Shown here piece after piece: positions 18,286 through 26,767 of a stretch of DNA of 64,000 nt. The notes beneath the pieces are model-generated. The model did no database searches. It saw only the letters and a program-made list of their open reading frames with translations, and was not told where the DNA came from. The stretch comes from Thiodiazotropha sp040507225. GTDB lineage: Bacteria; Pseudomonadota; Gammaproteobacteria; Chromatiales; Chromatiaceae. The stretch lies in contig JBEVVG010000003.1 in assembly GCA_040507225.1 (NCBI GenBank), positions 186,001-250,000 on the forward strand. Reading direction: 5' to 3'. Every line of letters starts with the position of its first letter. Position 1 is the stretch's first letter. Position numbers and translations under genes: made by a program.

Positions 18286-19281
18286 TCAACGTTTGATCTT
18301 ACGCAGGGTTTTCTGGGTCCAGTAAGAACCACTGCGATCGGTGTTATATTCCACGACCTTCTGCGGCACGATAGCCCAGCTTTCCTGTCCGCTACGCAGG
18401 TCGAGACCATACCAGTATTTCCAGAACAGCGCTCTGGGGTCGCCTTTTCTGTCACTATTGACCAGCCCCCAGTCCCTGTCCACCACTTTGATCAGTTCGC
18501 CGTCTTTGTAATAGAGGGTTCGGTAATCGGCGAAGCTGCTGGTGTCGACATAGCTGATCCGGTAGTCGTACCACCAGTTGTCGAATTTGGTTGTGCTTTT
18601 CAAACCATAAACCTCTTTGCCGGCATGTCTGCAGCTTCGGGCGGGTAGTTCTCCAACGTAGCGAAAATGCTTACCCTCGAGATCCTCGATCGCGCCAAGA
18701 CAGGTGTGAAAGATTTTCTTGCCAATCAGTTCATGGGTCTCATCAGAGGGTTTTCTCAATGTGACATCACCGAAGGTGAAGGTGCTGCCGCCCCAGGCTT
18801 CGTCCTGCTGTGGCTGAGCAAAGCGACGGATCTTGCGCAGTGCCGGGGTCCACACCATGTAATCCTTGCTTTTGTCTTCATCGGTGTATTCAGTGACCAG
18901 CATGCCGGTGCCACGCATGTTGCCCGAATGAAAGATGGCCAGGTCCCGGGAGCGAATCGCCTCATCGGGGTCCAGTTCGTAGTCATTGTTGATATGCCGT
19001 TCCAGGCTGACCGCATTTTCCTTGTTGCTCGACGATTGGTTGATCAGCACGCTCATGGTGCTACCGCGTCGGGCTATCGAGAAGTTCTTGAATGAGTAGA
19101 AATGGTTGGCGAAATAGACCTGCTGCGCCACTTCATCCGCACTGGGTGCAATGCTGCCCGGGGGTAAAGGGAGGCTTCGGTCCACTCCGGCGCTGACGGG
19201 TGATGACAGAGCCGTGCAGAGCGATAGCAGGAGACAGGGTATTCCGAACTTCGACGTTTTCCGTGTGTACTGGTACTTCAT
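18286..19281 (-). CDS. LolA-like outer-membrane lipoprotein-sorting family protein, copy 2
   Basis: 331 residues from the ATG at 19281 (an in-frame GTG at 19293 is the alternative). The signal peptide is FGIPCLLLSLCTALSSPVSA. It is near-identical over long stretches to copy 1, for example VYFANHFY.FKNFSI and the whole C-terminal third (RISYVDTSSFADYRTLYYKD), including both cysteines. Divergence is mostly in the signal peptide and scattered residues, so this is an older duplication with both copies kept intact. It follows the small exported-protein gene at 19297-19704 by 15 bp and probably lies in one operon with it and copy 1. Confidence 0.75.
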   Translation of the reverse strand: MKYQYTRKTSKFGIPCLLLSLCTALSSPVSAGVDRSLPLPPGSIAPSADEVAQQVYFANHFYSFKNFSIARRGSTMSVLINQSSSNKENAVSLERHINNDYELDPDEAIRSRDLAIFHSGNMRGTGMLVTEYTDEDKSKDYMVWTPALRKIRRFAQPQQDEAWGGSTFTFGDVTLRKPSDETHELIGKKIFHTCLGAIEDLEGKHFRYVGELPARSCRHAGKEVYGLKSTTKFDNWWYDYRISYVDTSSFADYRTLYYKDGELIKVVDRDWGLVNSDRKGDPRALFWKYWYGLDLRSGQESWAIVPQKVVEYNTDRSGSYWTQKTLRKIKR

Positions 19282-19296
19282 TGGGTTGCCCACTTT

Positions 19297-19704
19297 TTAT
19301 TGCCGGTTCTGCCGTTTGACTTCTCGGGAATATTTGAAGATATCCTGTTTGACCTTTTCCAGGTCACCGGTGGCCAGATAATCCTGGTGCAGTCGGGTTT
19401 GATACGCTTTGGGAAGCTTTGAATAGAAGATGTAGCTGCCTGGGGATTTTTCCTTGATGAAACTGGAAAAATCCTCGAGCTTGGCCTGTGGCGATCCTGC
19501 GTCCCCATTTTGGGCCGAGATCTTCGCCACCCAGGTGGAATCAGGCGGGGGATTGAAGTTACCGCTGGAAAACTCTTCGACATCGGCTGTGACGGCGTCG
19601 ATGTAGCCGCGGGTGTCTGCATGAGCCGACAGGTTCAGCGCTGTCATAGTGAGGAAAAGAGGCAGACTGAGGAGAAGTTTCCTGTGACTGGTCTTGGGTT
19701 TCAC
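19297..19704 (-). CDS. Small exported protein of unknown function
   Basis: 135 residues from a GTG at 19704 that has AAGGAG 8 bases upstream; the frame is open further upstream, but that part lacks any good start signal. A clear signal peptide (LLLSLPLFLTMTALNLSAHA) leads to a mature part with no cysteine. It contains SSFIKEKSPGSYIFYSKLP and LEKVKQDIFKYSREVK, helical and basic. Not recognised. It is the first gene of the presumed operon with the two LolA-like genes, so a shared envelope role is likely. Confidence 0.65.
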   Translation of the reverse strand: MKPKTSHRKLLLSLPLFLTMTALNLSAHADTRGYIDAVTADVEEFSSGNFNPPPDSTWVAKISAQNGDAGSPQAKLEDFSSFIKEKSPGSYIFYSKLPKAYQTRLHQDYLATGDLEKVKQDIFKYSREVKRQNRQ

Positions 19705-19911
19705 CTGGGTGACTCCTTGTGATGCGATACGTGTGTACTGCAATGACATGGTGGCGAACCGCCATGCCGTGACCGGAATGAGCGAAGGCACTCCGGAGTA
19801 TTCATCAATGTGGCGGTACGCGGATGAACAGGTACCGGTTCCCTCGATGGCGCATATCTGCATCAGTCTGGCCGCTTCAGGCATACTGCGCCACCCCGTT
19901 GAAATTCACTA

Positions 19912-20185
19912 ATTTCTTTAAATTTATCAGGTTAGAGTAATTTTAAGATTCTTCAAGTGACGAAAATGACTTAAACAATCAAAAAACATAGCAAAATATT
20001 ACCCATAATAAAACAATGGAATATATTCCGCCGATCGTGTTTTTTATTTCCCAATTTTCAAACGCACCGCCTCGAAATCAGCTCAGGAGGCGTGTTTCGA
20101 TGCGTTTCAACTCCGATTCAGTCCAGAATCAGGGGAGTTCCAACCTGAGCATGCAGAGGCTATCGGCATGCCGCCGGAAAAGTTG
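19912..20185 (-). other. AT-rich gene-free stretch
   Basis: This holds no supportable gene. Bases from about 19912 to 20060 are strikingly AT-rich compared with the surrounding sequence and contain several A/T runs. It lies upstream of the reverse-strand operon starting at 19704 and behind the rhodanese gene, so it may contain the operon's promoter or an AT-rich protein-binding site. No exact -35/-10 pair is claimed. Confidence 0.4.
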
Positions 20186-20189
20186 ACTG

Positions 20190-20213
20190 AAAAAAAGCCG
20201 GTCGATGACCGGC
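20190..20213 (-). terminator. Intrinsic terminator of the rhodanese gene
   Basis: Read on the reverse strand, GCCGGTC (20213-20207) pairs with GACCGGC (20203-20197) around a 3-base loop and is followed by seven T residues. It sits 18 bp behind the rhodanese stop. Confidence 0.85.
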
Positions 20214-20230
20214 CTTCAGTTCGTCGCGAA

Positions 20231-20659
20231 TCAACACTGCTCCCAGGGCAATCCCTGGTAACGCCAGCCCCCCACACTGCTGCGATGATGCTGATCGTCC
20301 AGATCGCCTTCGAAACCTTCATCGACATGGAACACCCGCATGAATCCGCCATCCAGCAGAGCTTTGCCGGCCTCCAGTGAACGCTTCCCGCTGCGGCAGA
20401 TCAAAATGACCGGTGCGCAGCCTTCATCGATGGTGCAGACACTGCCGCCCAGCAGCAGTTTACGGATGTCGGTGACGAACAACGGATTGACCGTCCAGTC
20501 CGGCTCATCGATCCACGGGATGTGGACCGCGCCCTTGGGATGCCCGACAAACAGAAACTCCATGCTGGAGCGGATGTCCACGAGTACTGTGCGGGGGTCG
20601 TCCTGCATCATTTGCCACGCCTGCTTGGGCGAGAGGTTATGCAGCGAGTGATCGGTCAT
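20231..20659 (-). CDS. Single-domain rhodanese
   Basis: 142 residues, one rhodanese domain, no signal peptide. The active-site loop is CRSGKRS with Cys88, and the preceding VLVDIRSSMEF and GHPKGAVHIPW are typical. It probably transfers sulfane sulfur in the cytoplasm. In a Dsr organism such proteins can feed sulfur to TusA/DsrE-type carriers, but nothing adjacent shows this. It is a single-gene unit with its own terminator. Confidence 0.88.
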   Translation of the reverse strand: MTDHSLHNLSPKQAWQMMQDDPRTVLVDIRSSMEFLFVGHPKGAVHIPWIDEPDWTVNPLFVTDIRKLLLGGSVCTIDEGCAPVILICRSGKRSLEAGKALLDGGFMRVFHVDEGFEGDLDDQHHRSSVGGWRYQGLPWEQC

Positions 20660-20797
20660 GTGTCGGGCCTCATCAAGTTGTCGGAATCGATCCCTATAGT
20701 GTAGACCGCCTGGGATTCACCTGGGCTAAGTGACGATGAGCGACAGACGGGTATCGGGACTGCGGGGTGGTTCTTTTTTTGTGTACAATCGGCGTCC

Positions 20798-21685
20798 ATG
20801 GTCGTGCGGATTTTTTACCATATTTGGCGTTGGATGCATGTGTTGCCCCTTTCCTGGCTGCATGCCATAGGGCGGCTTATCGGCAACCTGTATCGCCTGA
20901 TACCGAACCGTGAACGCCGCATCATCGACATCAATCTTCGGCTGTGCTTCCCGCAAAAGCCGGAGCCCGAGATTCAGGCATTGCGTAACCAGACGCTGCA
21001 GCAGATGGGCTGTACCTTGATGGAATTGAGCGCGGTGTGGTTCAGATCGCTGGAACAGGCGACGAGCCTGATTTGCTCGGTCGAGGGTGAGGTACATCTG
21101 CAACGGGATCCCGGACAGGGACTGTTGGTGCTTGCGCCGCATATTGGCTGCTGGGAGATTGTTGGACTGGATCTGCAACGCCGCGGGCAGGTGACCAATC
21201 TCTACCGACCTCCGAGGGTGGCGTTTCTGGACGATGTGATGAAACAGGCCCGGGAACGGGGCGGTGCCGAACTGGTGCCGACCGACAACCGCGGAGTGAA
21301 ACGTCTGCTGGCAACCCTCAAGGCGGGAGGCATCTCGGGCATTCTTCCCGACCAGCAACCGAAATCGGACAAGGGGGCGGTTTTTGCCCCCTTTTTTCAT
21401 ACTCCCGCACTTACCATGCTGCTGGTCAACCGGCTGGCGCGCAAGACCGGTGCTAAACTGGTGCTGGCCTGTGCCGAACGGCTGGAACAGGGGCGCGGCT
21501 ACCGGGTCCATTACCTCGCGCCTCCAGCCGGGATCGATGATGAAGACCCGGTGAAGGCCGCTACGGCACTCAATCAGGGTGTGGAGCAGCTGATAGCACT
21601 CTTTCCGAGTCAGTATCAATGGTCCTATAAGCGTTTCAGCAGGCAACCGGAGGGGCTCACATCCCCCTACAGGAACAACAGCTGA
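20798..21685 (+). CDS. Lysophospholipid/lipid A-type acyltransferase (LpxL/HtrB family)
   Basis: 295 residues with an N-terminal membrane-associated segment and the catalytic HX4E motif HIGCWE (about residues 112-117). Further family features are RPPRVAFLDD and the substrate region GILPDQQPKSDKGAVFAPFFHTPA. Members transfer a secondary acyl chain to lipid A or a related lipid at the inner face of the inner membrane. Which acyltransferase (LpxL or LpxM) cannot be told. Transcribed divergently from the rhodanese gene. The next 327 bp (21686-22012) hold no gene or clear signal. Confidence 0.85.
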   Translation: MVVRIFYHIWRWMHVLPLSWLHAIGRLIGNLYRLIPNRERRIIDINLRLCFPQKPEPEIQALRNQTLQQMGCTLMELSAVWFRSLEQATSLICSVEGEVHLQRDPGQGLLVLAPHIGCWEIVGLDLQRRGQVTNLYRPPRVAFLDDVMKQARERGGAELVPTDNRGVKRLLATLKAGGISGILPDQQPKSDKGAVFAPFFHTPALTMLLVNRLARKTGAKLVLACAERLEQGRGYRVHYLAPPAGIDDEDPVKAATALNQGVEQLIALFPSQYQWSYKRFSRQPEGLTSPYRNNS

Positions 21686-22012
21686 CGGGTCCCAAAAAAC
21701 CCACGCTTCAGGGTGGACGGTGTTATGGGAATTAAAGAGCTATCCCCGTTAGCCGTTAACGTTATTGATTCGGCACCAGAACAGGATCTGTTGTGTGCGC
21801 GTTCATATCCCACTGACCCTGGCATGGGCCATTGTCAGGGGTGATCCGCAAACGGTTACCGGGAGCGGTCAGTCGAAACGCTCAGATGCGCCAATCGGGT
21901 ATCGGATCAGGGGCCTGACGAGTGGCCGTGATTCTCCTGAAAACGTAAACCCTGGTTGTGCGCGGCCATCCAATGGAACACCCGGCGCGACTGCAGAGAA
22001 GAGGTAAGGCCT

Positions 22013-23947
22013 GTGTATCGCCTTCATCCCATCGGCAATGACTCAGACGAATTCCGTCGTCGGAACAGCGCCTGCTTCAATTCATCGGGGCATGAGAATT
22101 TGAATGCCTGGTTGATGTCTCTGCTTCTCCTCATCGTGTTCGTTTGCGCACCCCTCTCCAGTGTGCGGGCAGCTGCCGATGAAAAGGCGGATGTGCGAAT
22201 ACTCATCGATGTCTCGGGCAGCATGAAAAAGAACGATCCGGAAAACCTCCGGCGTCCGGCGCTGCGACTGTTGGTCGGCTTGTTGCCCCCGGACACCCGT
22301 GCGGGGGTCTGGACCTTCGGGCAGTATGTGAATATGCAGATCCCCCTGGGTCAGGTGGACAAGGCATGGAAATCAAAAGCCCGCAAGAGTTCGGAATCCA
22401 TCGGATCTCCGGGCCAGTTCACCAACATCGAGGACGCGATCAAACGGGCCACGGAAGACTGGTCCGGGCCTGCCGGGGCATTTCGCCGCAGCGTTATCCT
22501 GTTGACCGATGGCATGGTGGATATTTCCAGGGACCGGACGCGTAATGCGGCATCGAAAAAACGAATTTTGCAGAATATCCTACCCAGGTTGAAGGCATTG
22601 GATGCGACCATTCATACCATCGCCCTTTCAAAGAACGCTGACCATGAGTTGATGCGAGAGTTGGCGGATGCGACCGGTGGCTGGTACGAGATGACGGAGA
22701 ATGCCGACGCCCTGCAGAAACTCTTCCTGCGTCTTTTCGAGAAGGTCGGGAAGCCGGACGCCATTCCCCTGAAAGACAACAAGTTCAACATCGATTCCAG
22801 CATCACCGAGGCGACATTGCTGGTATTTCGAAAGCCGGACGCTCAGGCCACCGAGGTGATCCCGCCTGATGGCAAGGCGTTCTCTGCGCAGAATGCTCCT
22901 TCCCATGTGACCTGGCATCGTGACAAGGGCTACGACATGCTGACGATCACGAATCCGCAGGCGGGGGAGTGGAGGATTCGTGCCGAAGTTGATCCGGACA
23001 ACCGGGTCATGGTGGTCACCGACCTGAAGATGCTTACCACGGATCTGCCGAACCGGGTTATTCAGGGTGAGATCCTGCCGTTCAGCGTCAGGTTCAGCGA
23101 TCACGGAAATGACATCCGTAAAGCGGAATTTCTCGATGTGGTGAACGTGACTTCCACCCTGCATGACATCGCGGGGGTTTCAGAACCCCAGCCACTGCTG
23201 GATAACGGTCAAGACGGGGATGAGCAGGCTCATGACGGTGTCTTTACGACCCGGTTTGGGGGGGAGAACCTGAGTGGCGGGATCGGTGAATGGGTCATCG
23301 ATGCCCGGGGACCGACCTTCATGCGCGAGCGTCGGTCTGCATTTGAAGTGGTGCCGCCGGTAATCCTGGATCTGAAACCCTGGACCGAGGGACAGGGGCT
23401 GGATCTGACGCTGCAGGCTGATGAGACCCTGGTCGATCCCTCGAGTGTGCAGCTCGAGGTCTGGCTGGAGGACGAAACAGGCAACCCCACCGATCTGGAG
23501 GTGGACAATCGGGGCGCTCAGCTCAGCGGGAAGATCGATCTCATGGGTTTTTCAGGTGCTCGCAAGATTCTGGTCAAGGCGTCTGCCCGTAGTCTTCAGG
23601 GTGGGACGATCGAATTTCTGGACAGTCCCGCCGAGGTGGAAGGTGTTAAGCCTCCCGAGCCCGCCGAACCCGAGCCGCCTGTTGAAGCGGAAGTCGAGCC
23701 CCCGGTGGTGGCGAGTCCGGAACCGCCTGAAGAGCCGGAGCCTGCGCCGCAGGAGGCTCCCGAGGAGGGTGATTCCTGGCTGTCCACCGCGATCTGGTTT
23801 TCGGCCATCAATCTGATCCTGGTGGCTTTGGGCGGAGGCGTTTTCTGGTGGCTGCGTCGATCTGCGCAGCGTAACCGAATCGATCTGCTGAGTGAGGAAC
23901 AGAGTGATGCGCCTGACAAGCCGGCTGACCAGGAGGAACCCGCATGA
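22013..23947 (+). CDS. Membrane-anchored vWA-domain protein
   Basis: 644 residues from a GTG at 22013 preceded by GAGGTAAGG; an upstream start at 21956 is possible. After an export signal (LMSLLLLIVFVCAPLSSVRA) comes a von Willebrand A domain with a complete MIDAS start (LIDVSGSMKKNDP, D-x-S-x-S) at about residues 60-240. A long region of probable beta-sandwich follows. A Pro/Glu-rich linker leads to a C-terminal membrane helix (WFSAINLILVALGGGVFWWL) and a short cytoplasmic tail. The bulk is therefore periplasmic. It overlaps the next gene by 4 bp. Function unknown; a metal-dependent protein-binding or envelope assembly role is plausible. Confidence 0.75.
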   Translation: MYRLHPIGNDSDEFRRRNSACFNSSGHENLNAWLMSLLLLIVFVCAPLSSVRAAADEKADVRILIDVSGSMKKNDPENLRRPALRLLVGLLPPDTRAGVWTFGQYVNMQIPLGQVDKAWKSKARKSSESIGSPGQFTNIEDAIKRATEDWSGPAGAFRRSVILLTDGMVDISRDRTRNAASKKRILQNILPRLKALDATIHTIALSKNADHELMRELADATGGWYEMTENADALQKLFLRLFEKVGKPDAIPLKDNKFNIDSSITEATLLVFRKPDAQATEVIPPDGKAFSAQNAPSHVTWHRDKGYDMLTITNPQAGEWRIRAEVDPDNRVMVVTDLKMLTTDLPNRVIQGEILPFSVRFSDHGNDIRKAEFLDVVNVTSTLHDIAGVSEPQPLLDNGQDGDEQAHDGVFTTRFGGENLSGGIGEWVIDARGPTFMRERRSAFEVVPPVILDLKPWTEGQGLDLTLQADETLVDPSSVQLEVWLEDETGNPTDLEVDNRGAQLSGKIDLMGFSGARKILVKASARSLQGGTIEFLDSPAEVEGVKPPEPAEPEPPVEAEVEPPVVASPEPPEEPEPAPQEAPEEGDSWLSTAIWFSAINLILVALGGGVFWWLRRSAQRNRIDLLSEEQSDAPDKPADQEEPA

Positions 23948-25119
23948 TTGAGATCGGTAATCTCACCGCGCTGATTATCGTCGAGGTTTTTCTTGGCATG
24001 ATGATCGTATCGATCCTGCTGATCGTATTCGCACTGCTGCGCAAACGCCGAATCCGTCAGGCAGCTCGTCACCTTGCGGGGCGTGTCCAACAGGATCGTC
24101 AGAAACGCACCGATCGCCTGCGGGCGATGTTGCATGAGCGTTATCACCAGGAGGGCGCAGTGCTGGAACAGTCACTGCACAACATCATGCAGACGGAGAT
24201 GGTGCTGTATCAGAATGTGATAAACGGATTCACTAAGGACGACCATCTCTACCTGCAGCAAACCGACGTGGATGTGGAAAATCTGGCATTGAGTTACCAG
24301 GCGTTGGGCAGCAGCCTTGACTCAATTCAGGCCGCTTCGGGGTCTTCGGTCGATGAAGAGGAAGTGGCCCATCTGCGGGACGAGAATAAGCGCCTTTCCG
24401 AAGAGCTCAAGGTGACCATGGACACCATGGGCCGGATGCTCAACGAATACTCGACCATGTTCGCGGATGGCGCGGAGGCCGTGACTGGTGCAGCAGAGCC
24501 GGCTCAAACGATCGGTGATGGTGACGGAATCATGCCGGCGGAACCTGAAATCGAGCCCGAGCCACAACCAGAGCCCGAACCACAACCAGAGCCCGAACTC
24601 GAGTCAGAGCCTGAGATCGAGCCAGCCCCTGAGATCGAGCCAGCCCCTGAGATCGAGCCAGCGCCTGAGTCAGAACTCATGCCGGAGTCGGAGCCCGATC
24701 AGGCAGCGGAAGCAACTGCCGATCTTCTGGACGAGGCGTTGCTTGAGGCGCAGGCGGAAATTGATGAGCCCACCCAGTCATCCGCAGATGTGGAAACCGG
24801 AAAGGATGTGGATGAAGAGGTTTCTGAAATCATCGATGAAGTCATGGACATGGCGGACGAGATGATACATGAGGCGGAGACCCAGGCATCGGAAGCGGTT
24901 GCAGAAGCGACAGTGGATGACGAACTGGAAGATTCCGAAGACACACATCAGGGTGGTGAATCCCTGGTGGACGACCTGTCGAAAATCGAAATCGATCTGC
25001 CTGAAGTGGATGAGGCGCCGTTGCAATCTTCCGAGTTTGAAGAGGGTTCACTGGAAGAGGAATGGGCCAAACTGCTGGAAGAGGAATCCTCTAAATCCCA
25101 GGATGATAAAAAGGACTGA
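23944..25119 (+). CDS. Membrane coiled-coil protein with acidic Pro-rich tail
   Basis: 391 residues. One N-terminal transmembrane helix (LTALIIVEVFLGMMIVSILLIVFALL) is followed by a basic patch, a helical coiled-coil region (about residues 40-160) and a long, strongly acidic C-terminal half. That half begins with Pro-Glu repeats (EPEPQPEPEPQPEPE; EIEPAPEIEPAP) and ends in Glu/Asp-rich helices. It starts inside the vWA gene (ATGA overlap), so the two proteins are made together and likely interact. The bulk is probably cytoplasmic by the positive-inside rule. Not recognised as a known family. Confidence 0.7.
   Translation: MIEIGNLTALIIVEVFLGMMIVSILLIVFALLRKRRIRQAARHLAGRVQQDRQKRTDRLRAMLHERYHQEGAVLEQSLHNIMQTEMVLYQNVINGFTKDDHLYLQQTDVDVENLALSYQALGSSLDSIQAASGSSVDEEEVAHLRDENKRLSEELKVTMDTMGRMLNEYSTMFADGAEAVTGAAEPAQTIGDGDGIMPAEPEIEPEPQPEPEPQPEPELESEPEIEPAPEIEPAPEIEPAPESELMPESEPDQAAEATADLLDEALLEAQAEIDEPTQSSADVETGKDVDEEVSEIIDEVMDMADEMIHEAETQASEAVAEATVDDELEDSEDTHQGGESLVDDLSKIEIDLPEVDEAPLQSSEFEEGSLEEEWAKLLEEESSKSQDDKKD
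24610..24663 (+). repeat. Three 18-bp tandem repeats inside the acidic-tail gene
   Basis: The unit CCTGAGATCGAGCCAGCC occurs three times head to tail (24610, 24628, 24646), the last with one base changed. It encodes PEIEPA. Just upstream (about 24556-24600) a second 18-bp period encodes PEPQPE. Such arrays can change length by slippage without breaking the frame. Confidence 0.9.
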
Positions 25120-25198
25120 TCCTCCGGCAGGTGTAGCTCCCAGAGAGGCTTTGTCGCATCGTCGCGTAGAGCTTAGCTATTCTGTCAGGCCAGGATAT

Positions 25199-25226
25199 AA
25201 AAAAGGCGCCGTTTGGCGCCTTTTTT
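25199..25226 (+). terminator. Bidirectional intrinsic terminator
   Basis: AAAAAAGGCGCC (25199-25210), a 4-base loop, then GGCGCCTTTTTT (25215-25226). Symmetry lets it stop the vWA/coiled-coil operon on the forward strand and soxYZ on the reverse strand. Confidence 0.9.
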
Positions 25227-25289
25227 GTCTTGCCTGGATTTGACTGCAGCGGTCAGTCAAGCCGGCATGGGTGATTCATACACTCCGCC

Positions 25290-25604
25290 CTACTTGATCG
25301 GGCTGGTGGTGCTGTCGCTTTCACCCATGTTGTCCGTCCAACTCAGCTCCAGTTCATCGCCTTTAGCGGCTCCGGTGAACTTGAAGGAGATGTAGGGGTT
25401 TTTGGAAACGCCTCCGCTCCATTCAGCGGCCATCACAGTGTTGCCTTTGTGCTTGCACAGCACTTCCTGAATGAAATGAGCCGGGATTTTCTTACCGGTC
25501 TTGCTGTCTTTACGACCTCCGGTTTCCATGGGATGGGTCATCAGGGCTTTCACCGTGGTGACGCCGTTTTTCTCGCTGGCGCGAACCTTGATCGATTTTG
25601 CCAT
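25290..25604 (-). CDS. soxZ: SoxZ, sulfur-carrier subunit
   Basis: 104 residues, no signal peptide, as usual for SoxZ, which is exported bound to SoxY. The sequence IKVRASEKNGVTTVKALMTHPMETGGRKD followed by IPAHFIQEV and ending near SWTDNMGES is characteristic. SoxYZ carries sulfur intermediates covalently on SoxY in the periplasm during thiosulfate oxidation. It follows soxY by 42 bp and ends near a shared terminator. Confidence 0.95.
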   Translation of the reverse strand: MAKSIKVRASEKNGVTTVKALMTHPMETGGRKDSKTGKKIPAHFIQEVLCKHKGNTVMAAEWSGGVSKNPYISFKFTGAAKGDELELSWTDNMGESDSTTSPIK

Positions 25605-25646
25605 TTTCGATACCTCTCTATATACGTGTATGGGGCGTGATGGCGA

Positions 25647-26123
25647 TCAACCGCCGCAACCACCGATGGTGACTTTGACTTCTTTCTTCGCGCTGTAAAG
25701 CTTGCCGCCCGCTTTCACCACACCGATAACATCGCCGGTTTTACCCATCTTGATGCGGGTGGAAACGTAACTGACTGCGCCAGGGCCGAGAACAAAGTTG
25801 GCAACCAGGGGCACCGGGTTATTGGATGCGATTACCGCGATGGACTCGACTCCGCTCATATCCGTCTCAACGGTGACTGGCACCACAGCGCCGTTTTCAG
25901 CGATATCCGGTGCCTTGACCTTGATGTCGCCGGACTCTGCCATGTCAGCGCTGCCCAGCAATGCATTCAAGGCGCCGTCCAGATCTTTCGCTTCGAAAGC
26001 AGTTTTGTTCCAGGCAGCAAGTACCTGTTGCGGTGCCAGGAGGCCGGTCGCGGCAGCAAAGCCTACCGAACCTGCTGCGAGTGATCTTTTAAGGAAGATC
26101 CTGCGTTTCATTTCAGTGCTCAT
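25647..26123 (-). CDS. soxY: SoxY, covalent sulfur-carrier protein
   Basis: 158 residues. A Tat-type signal (MKRRIFLKRSLAAGSVGFAAATG) and the C-terminal swinging arm ending GGCGG, whose cysteine (residue 156) carries the sulfur intermediate. It acts with SoxXA and SoxB in the periplasm. The pair stands apart from other sox genes; with the Dsr pathway present, thiosulfate sulfur is probably handed over to stored sulfur rather than oxidised by SoxCD, as in Allochromatium. GGAGAG precedes the ATG. Confidence 0.95.
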   Translation of the reverse strand: MSTEMKRRIFLKRSLAAGSVGFAAATGLLAPQQVLAAWNKTAFEAKDLDGALNALLGSADMAESGDIKVKAPDIAENGAVVPVTVETDMSGVESIAVIASNNPVPLVANFVLGPGAVSYVSTRIKMGKTGDVIGVVKAGGKLYSAKKEVKVTIGGCGG

Positions 26124-26767
26124 TCATTCTCTCCAGACTGAGAAAGGTTAGTGATTGACGTTCATTGCATGAAACTGAATTGGTTGGTCAATTTCATAGG
26201 CCCGAATTGTCGTGGACTGCTTGGTGTCACGGCCAGGATCAGGTTCCTGCCGCGGCCTGACAGACGGGATTGAGTGCAGGTCACATTCATCATTGTTATG
26301 GTCTTGTCTGTCGCCATCGCCGGGTTCGTGAAGCACATCCACACACCCGATCGTCGATCCGGTTTGTCCGGTGTTCACCCGTTGCGATGGTGTCAGAGCA
26401 ATTAGAGCAACCCTTTAGTGAAAAAGTTGCGGTGACTCTGCACAAGTTCCTCCATCATTGTCGGTGGTATCGGTGAGCCTTTTGATTGTTTTCGTTGTGA
26501 TTGGCTTGCCGACCTGTCCTGCCTCTTACGGGCAGTTCGCTAAGAATACCTAAACAGAACGCGAGATCAAGTAAAAATTGTTTTAATATTAGTGATTTGT
26601 GATGTTTGAATCCCATCATCCTCAGGTGGAATTTGGGTTTTGGCCGGTGGCTGTAGGGGTTTACCGGAACCCGGTGTGGGGGCAGGTCCGGGTTCCTGGG
26701 CAGGAAAGGGGGGGTGGAACAGGCAGCGCCCGCTCGCCATGCCTGACGAGCAGCACGTTCCCGTACC
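26124..26767 (-). other. Gene-free region upstream of soxYZ, with an inverted repeat
   Basis: No supportable gene. The stretch probably contains the soxYZ promoter near 26130-26220 (a weak reverse-strand TTGACC is seen, no good -10). AT-rich bases lie near 26570-26610. A perfect 9-bp inverted repeat, GGAACCCGG (26666-26674) and CCGGGTTCC (26688-26696), has a 13-base loop and no T-run. It sits behind the M48 protease gene and may be its mRNA 3' hairpin. Confidence 0.4.

Noticed and set aside
24540..24680. Short direct repeats considered as a CRISPR-like array
   Set aside because: The repeats are 18 bp, contiguous without spacers and inside a coding frame, so they are protein-coding tandem repeats.
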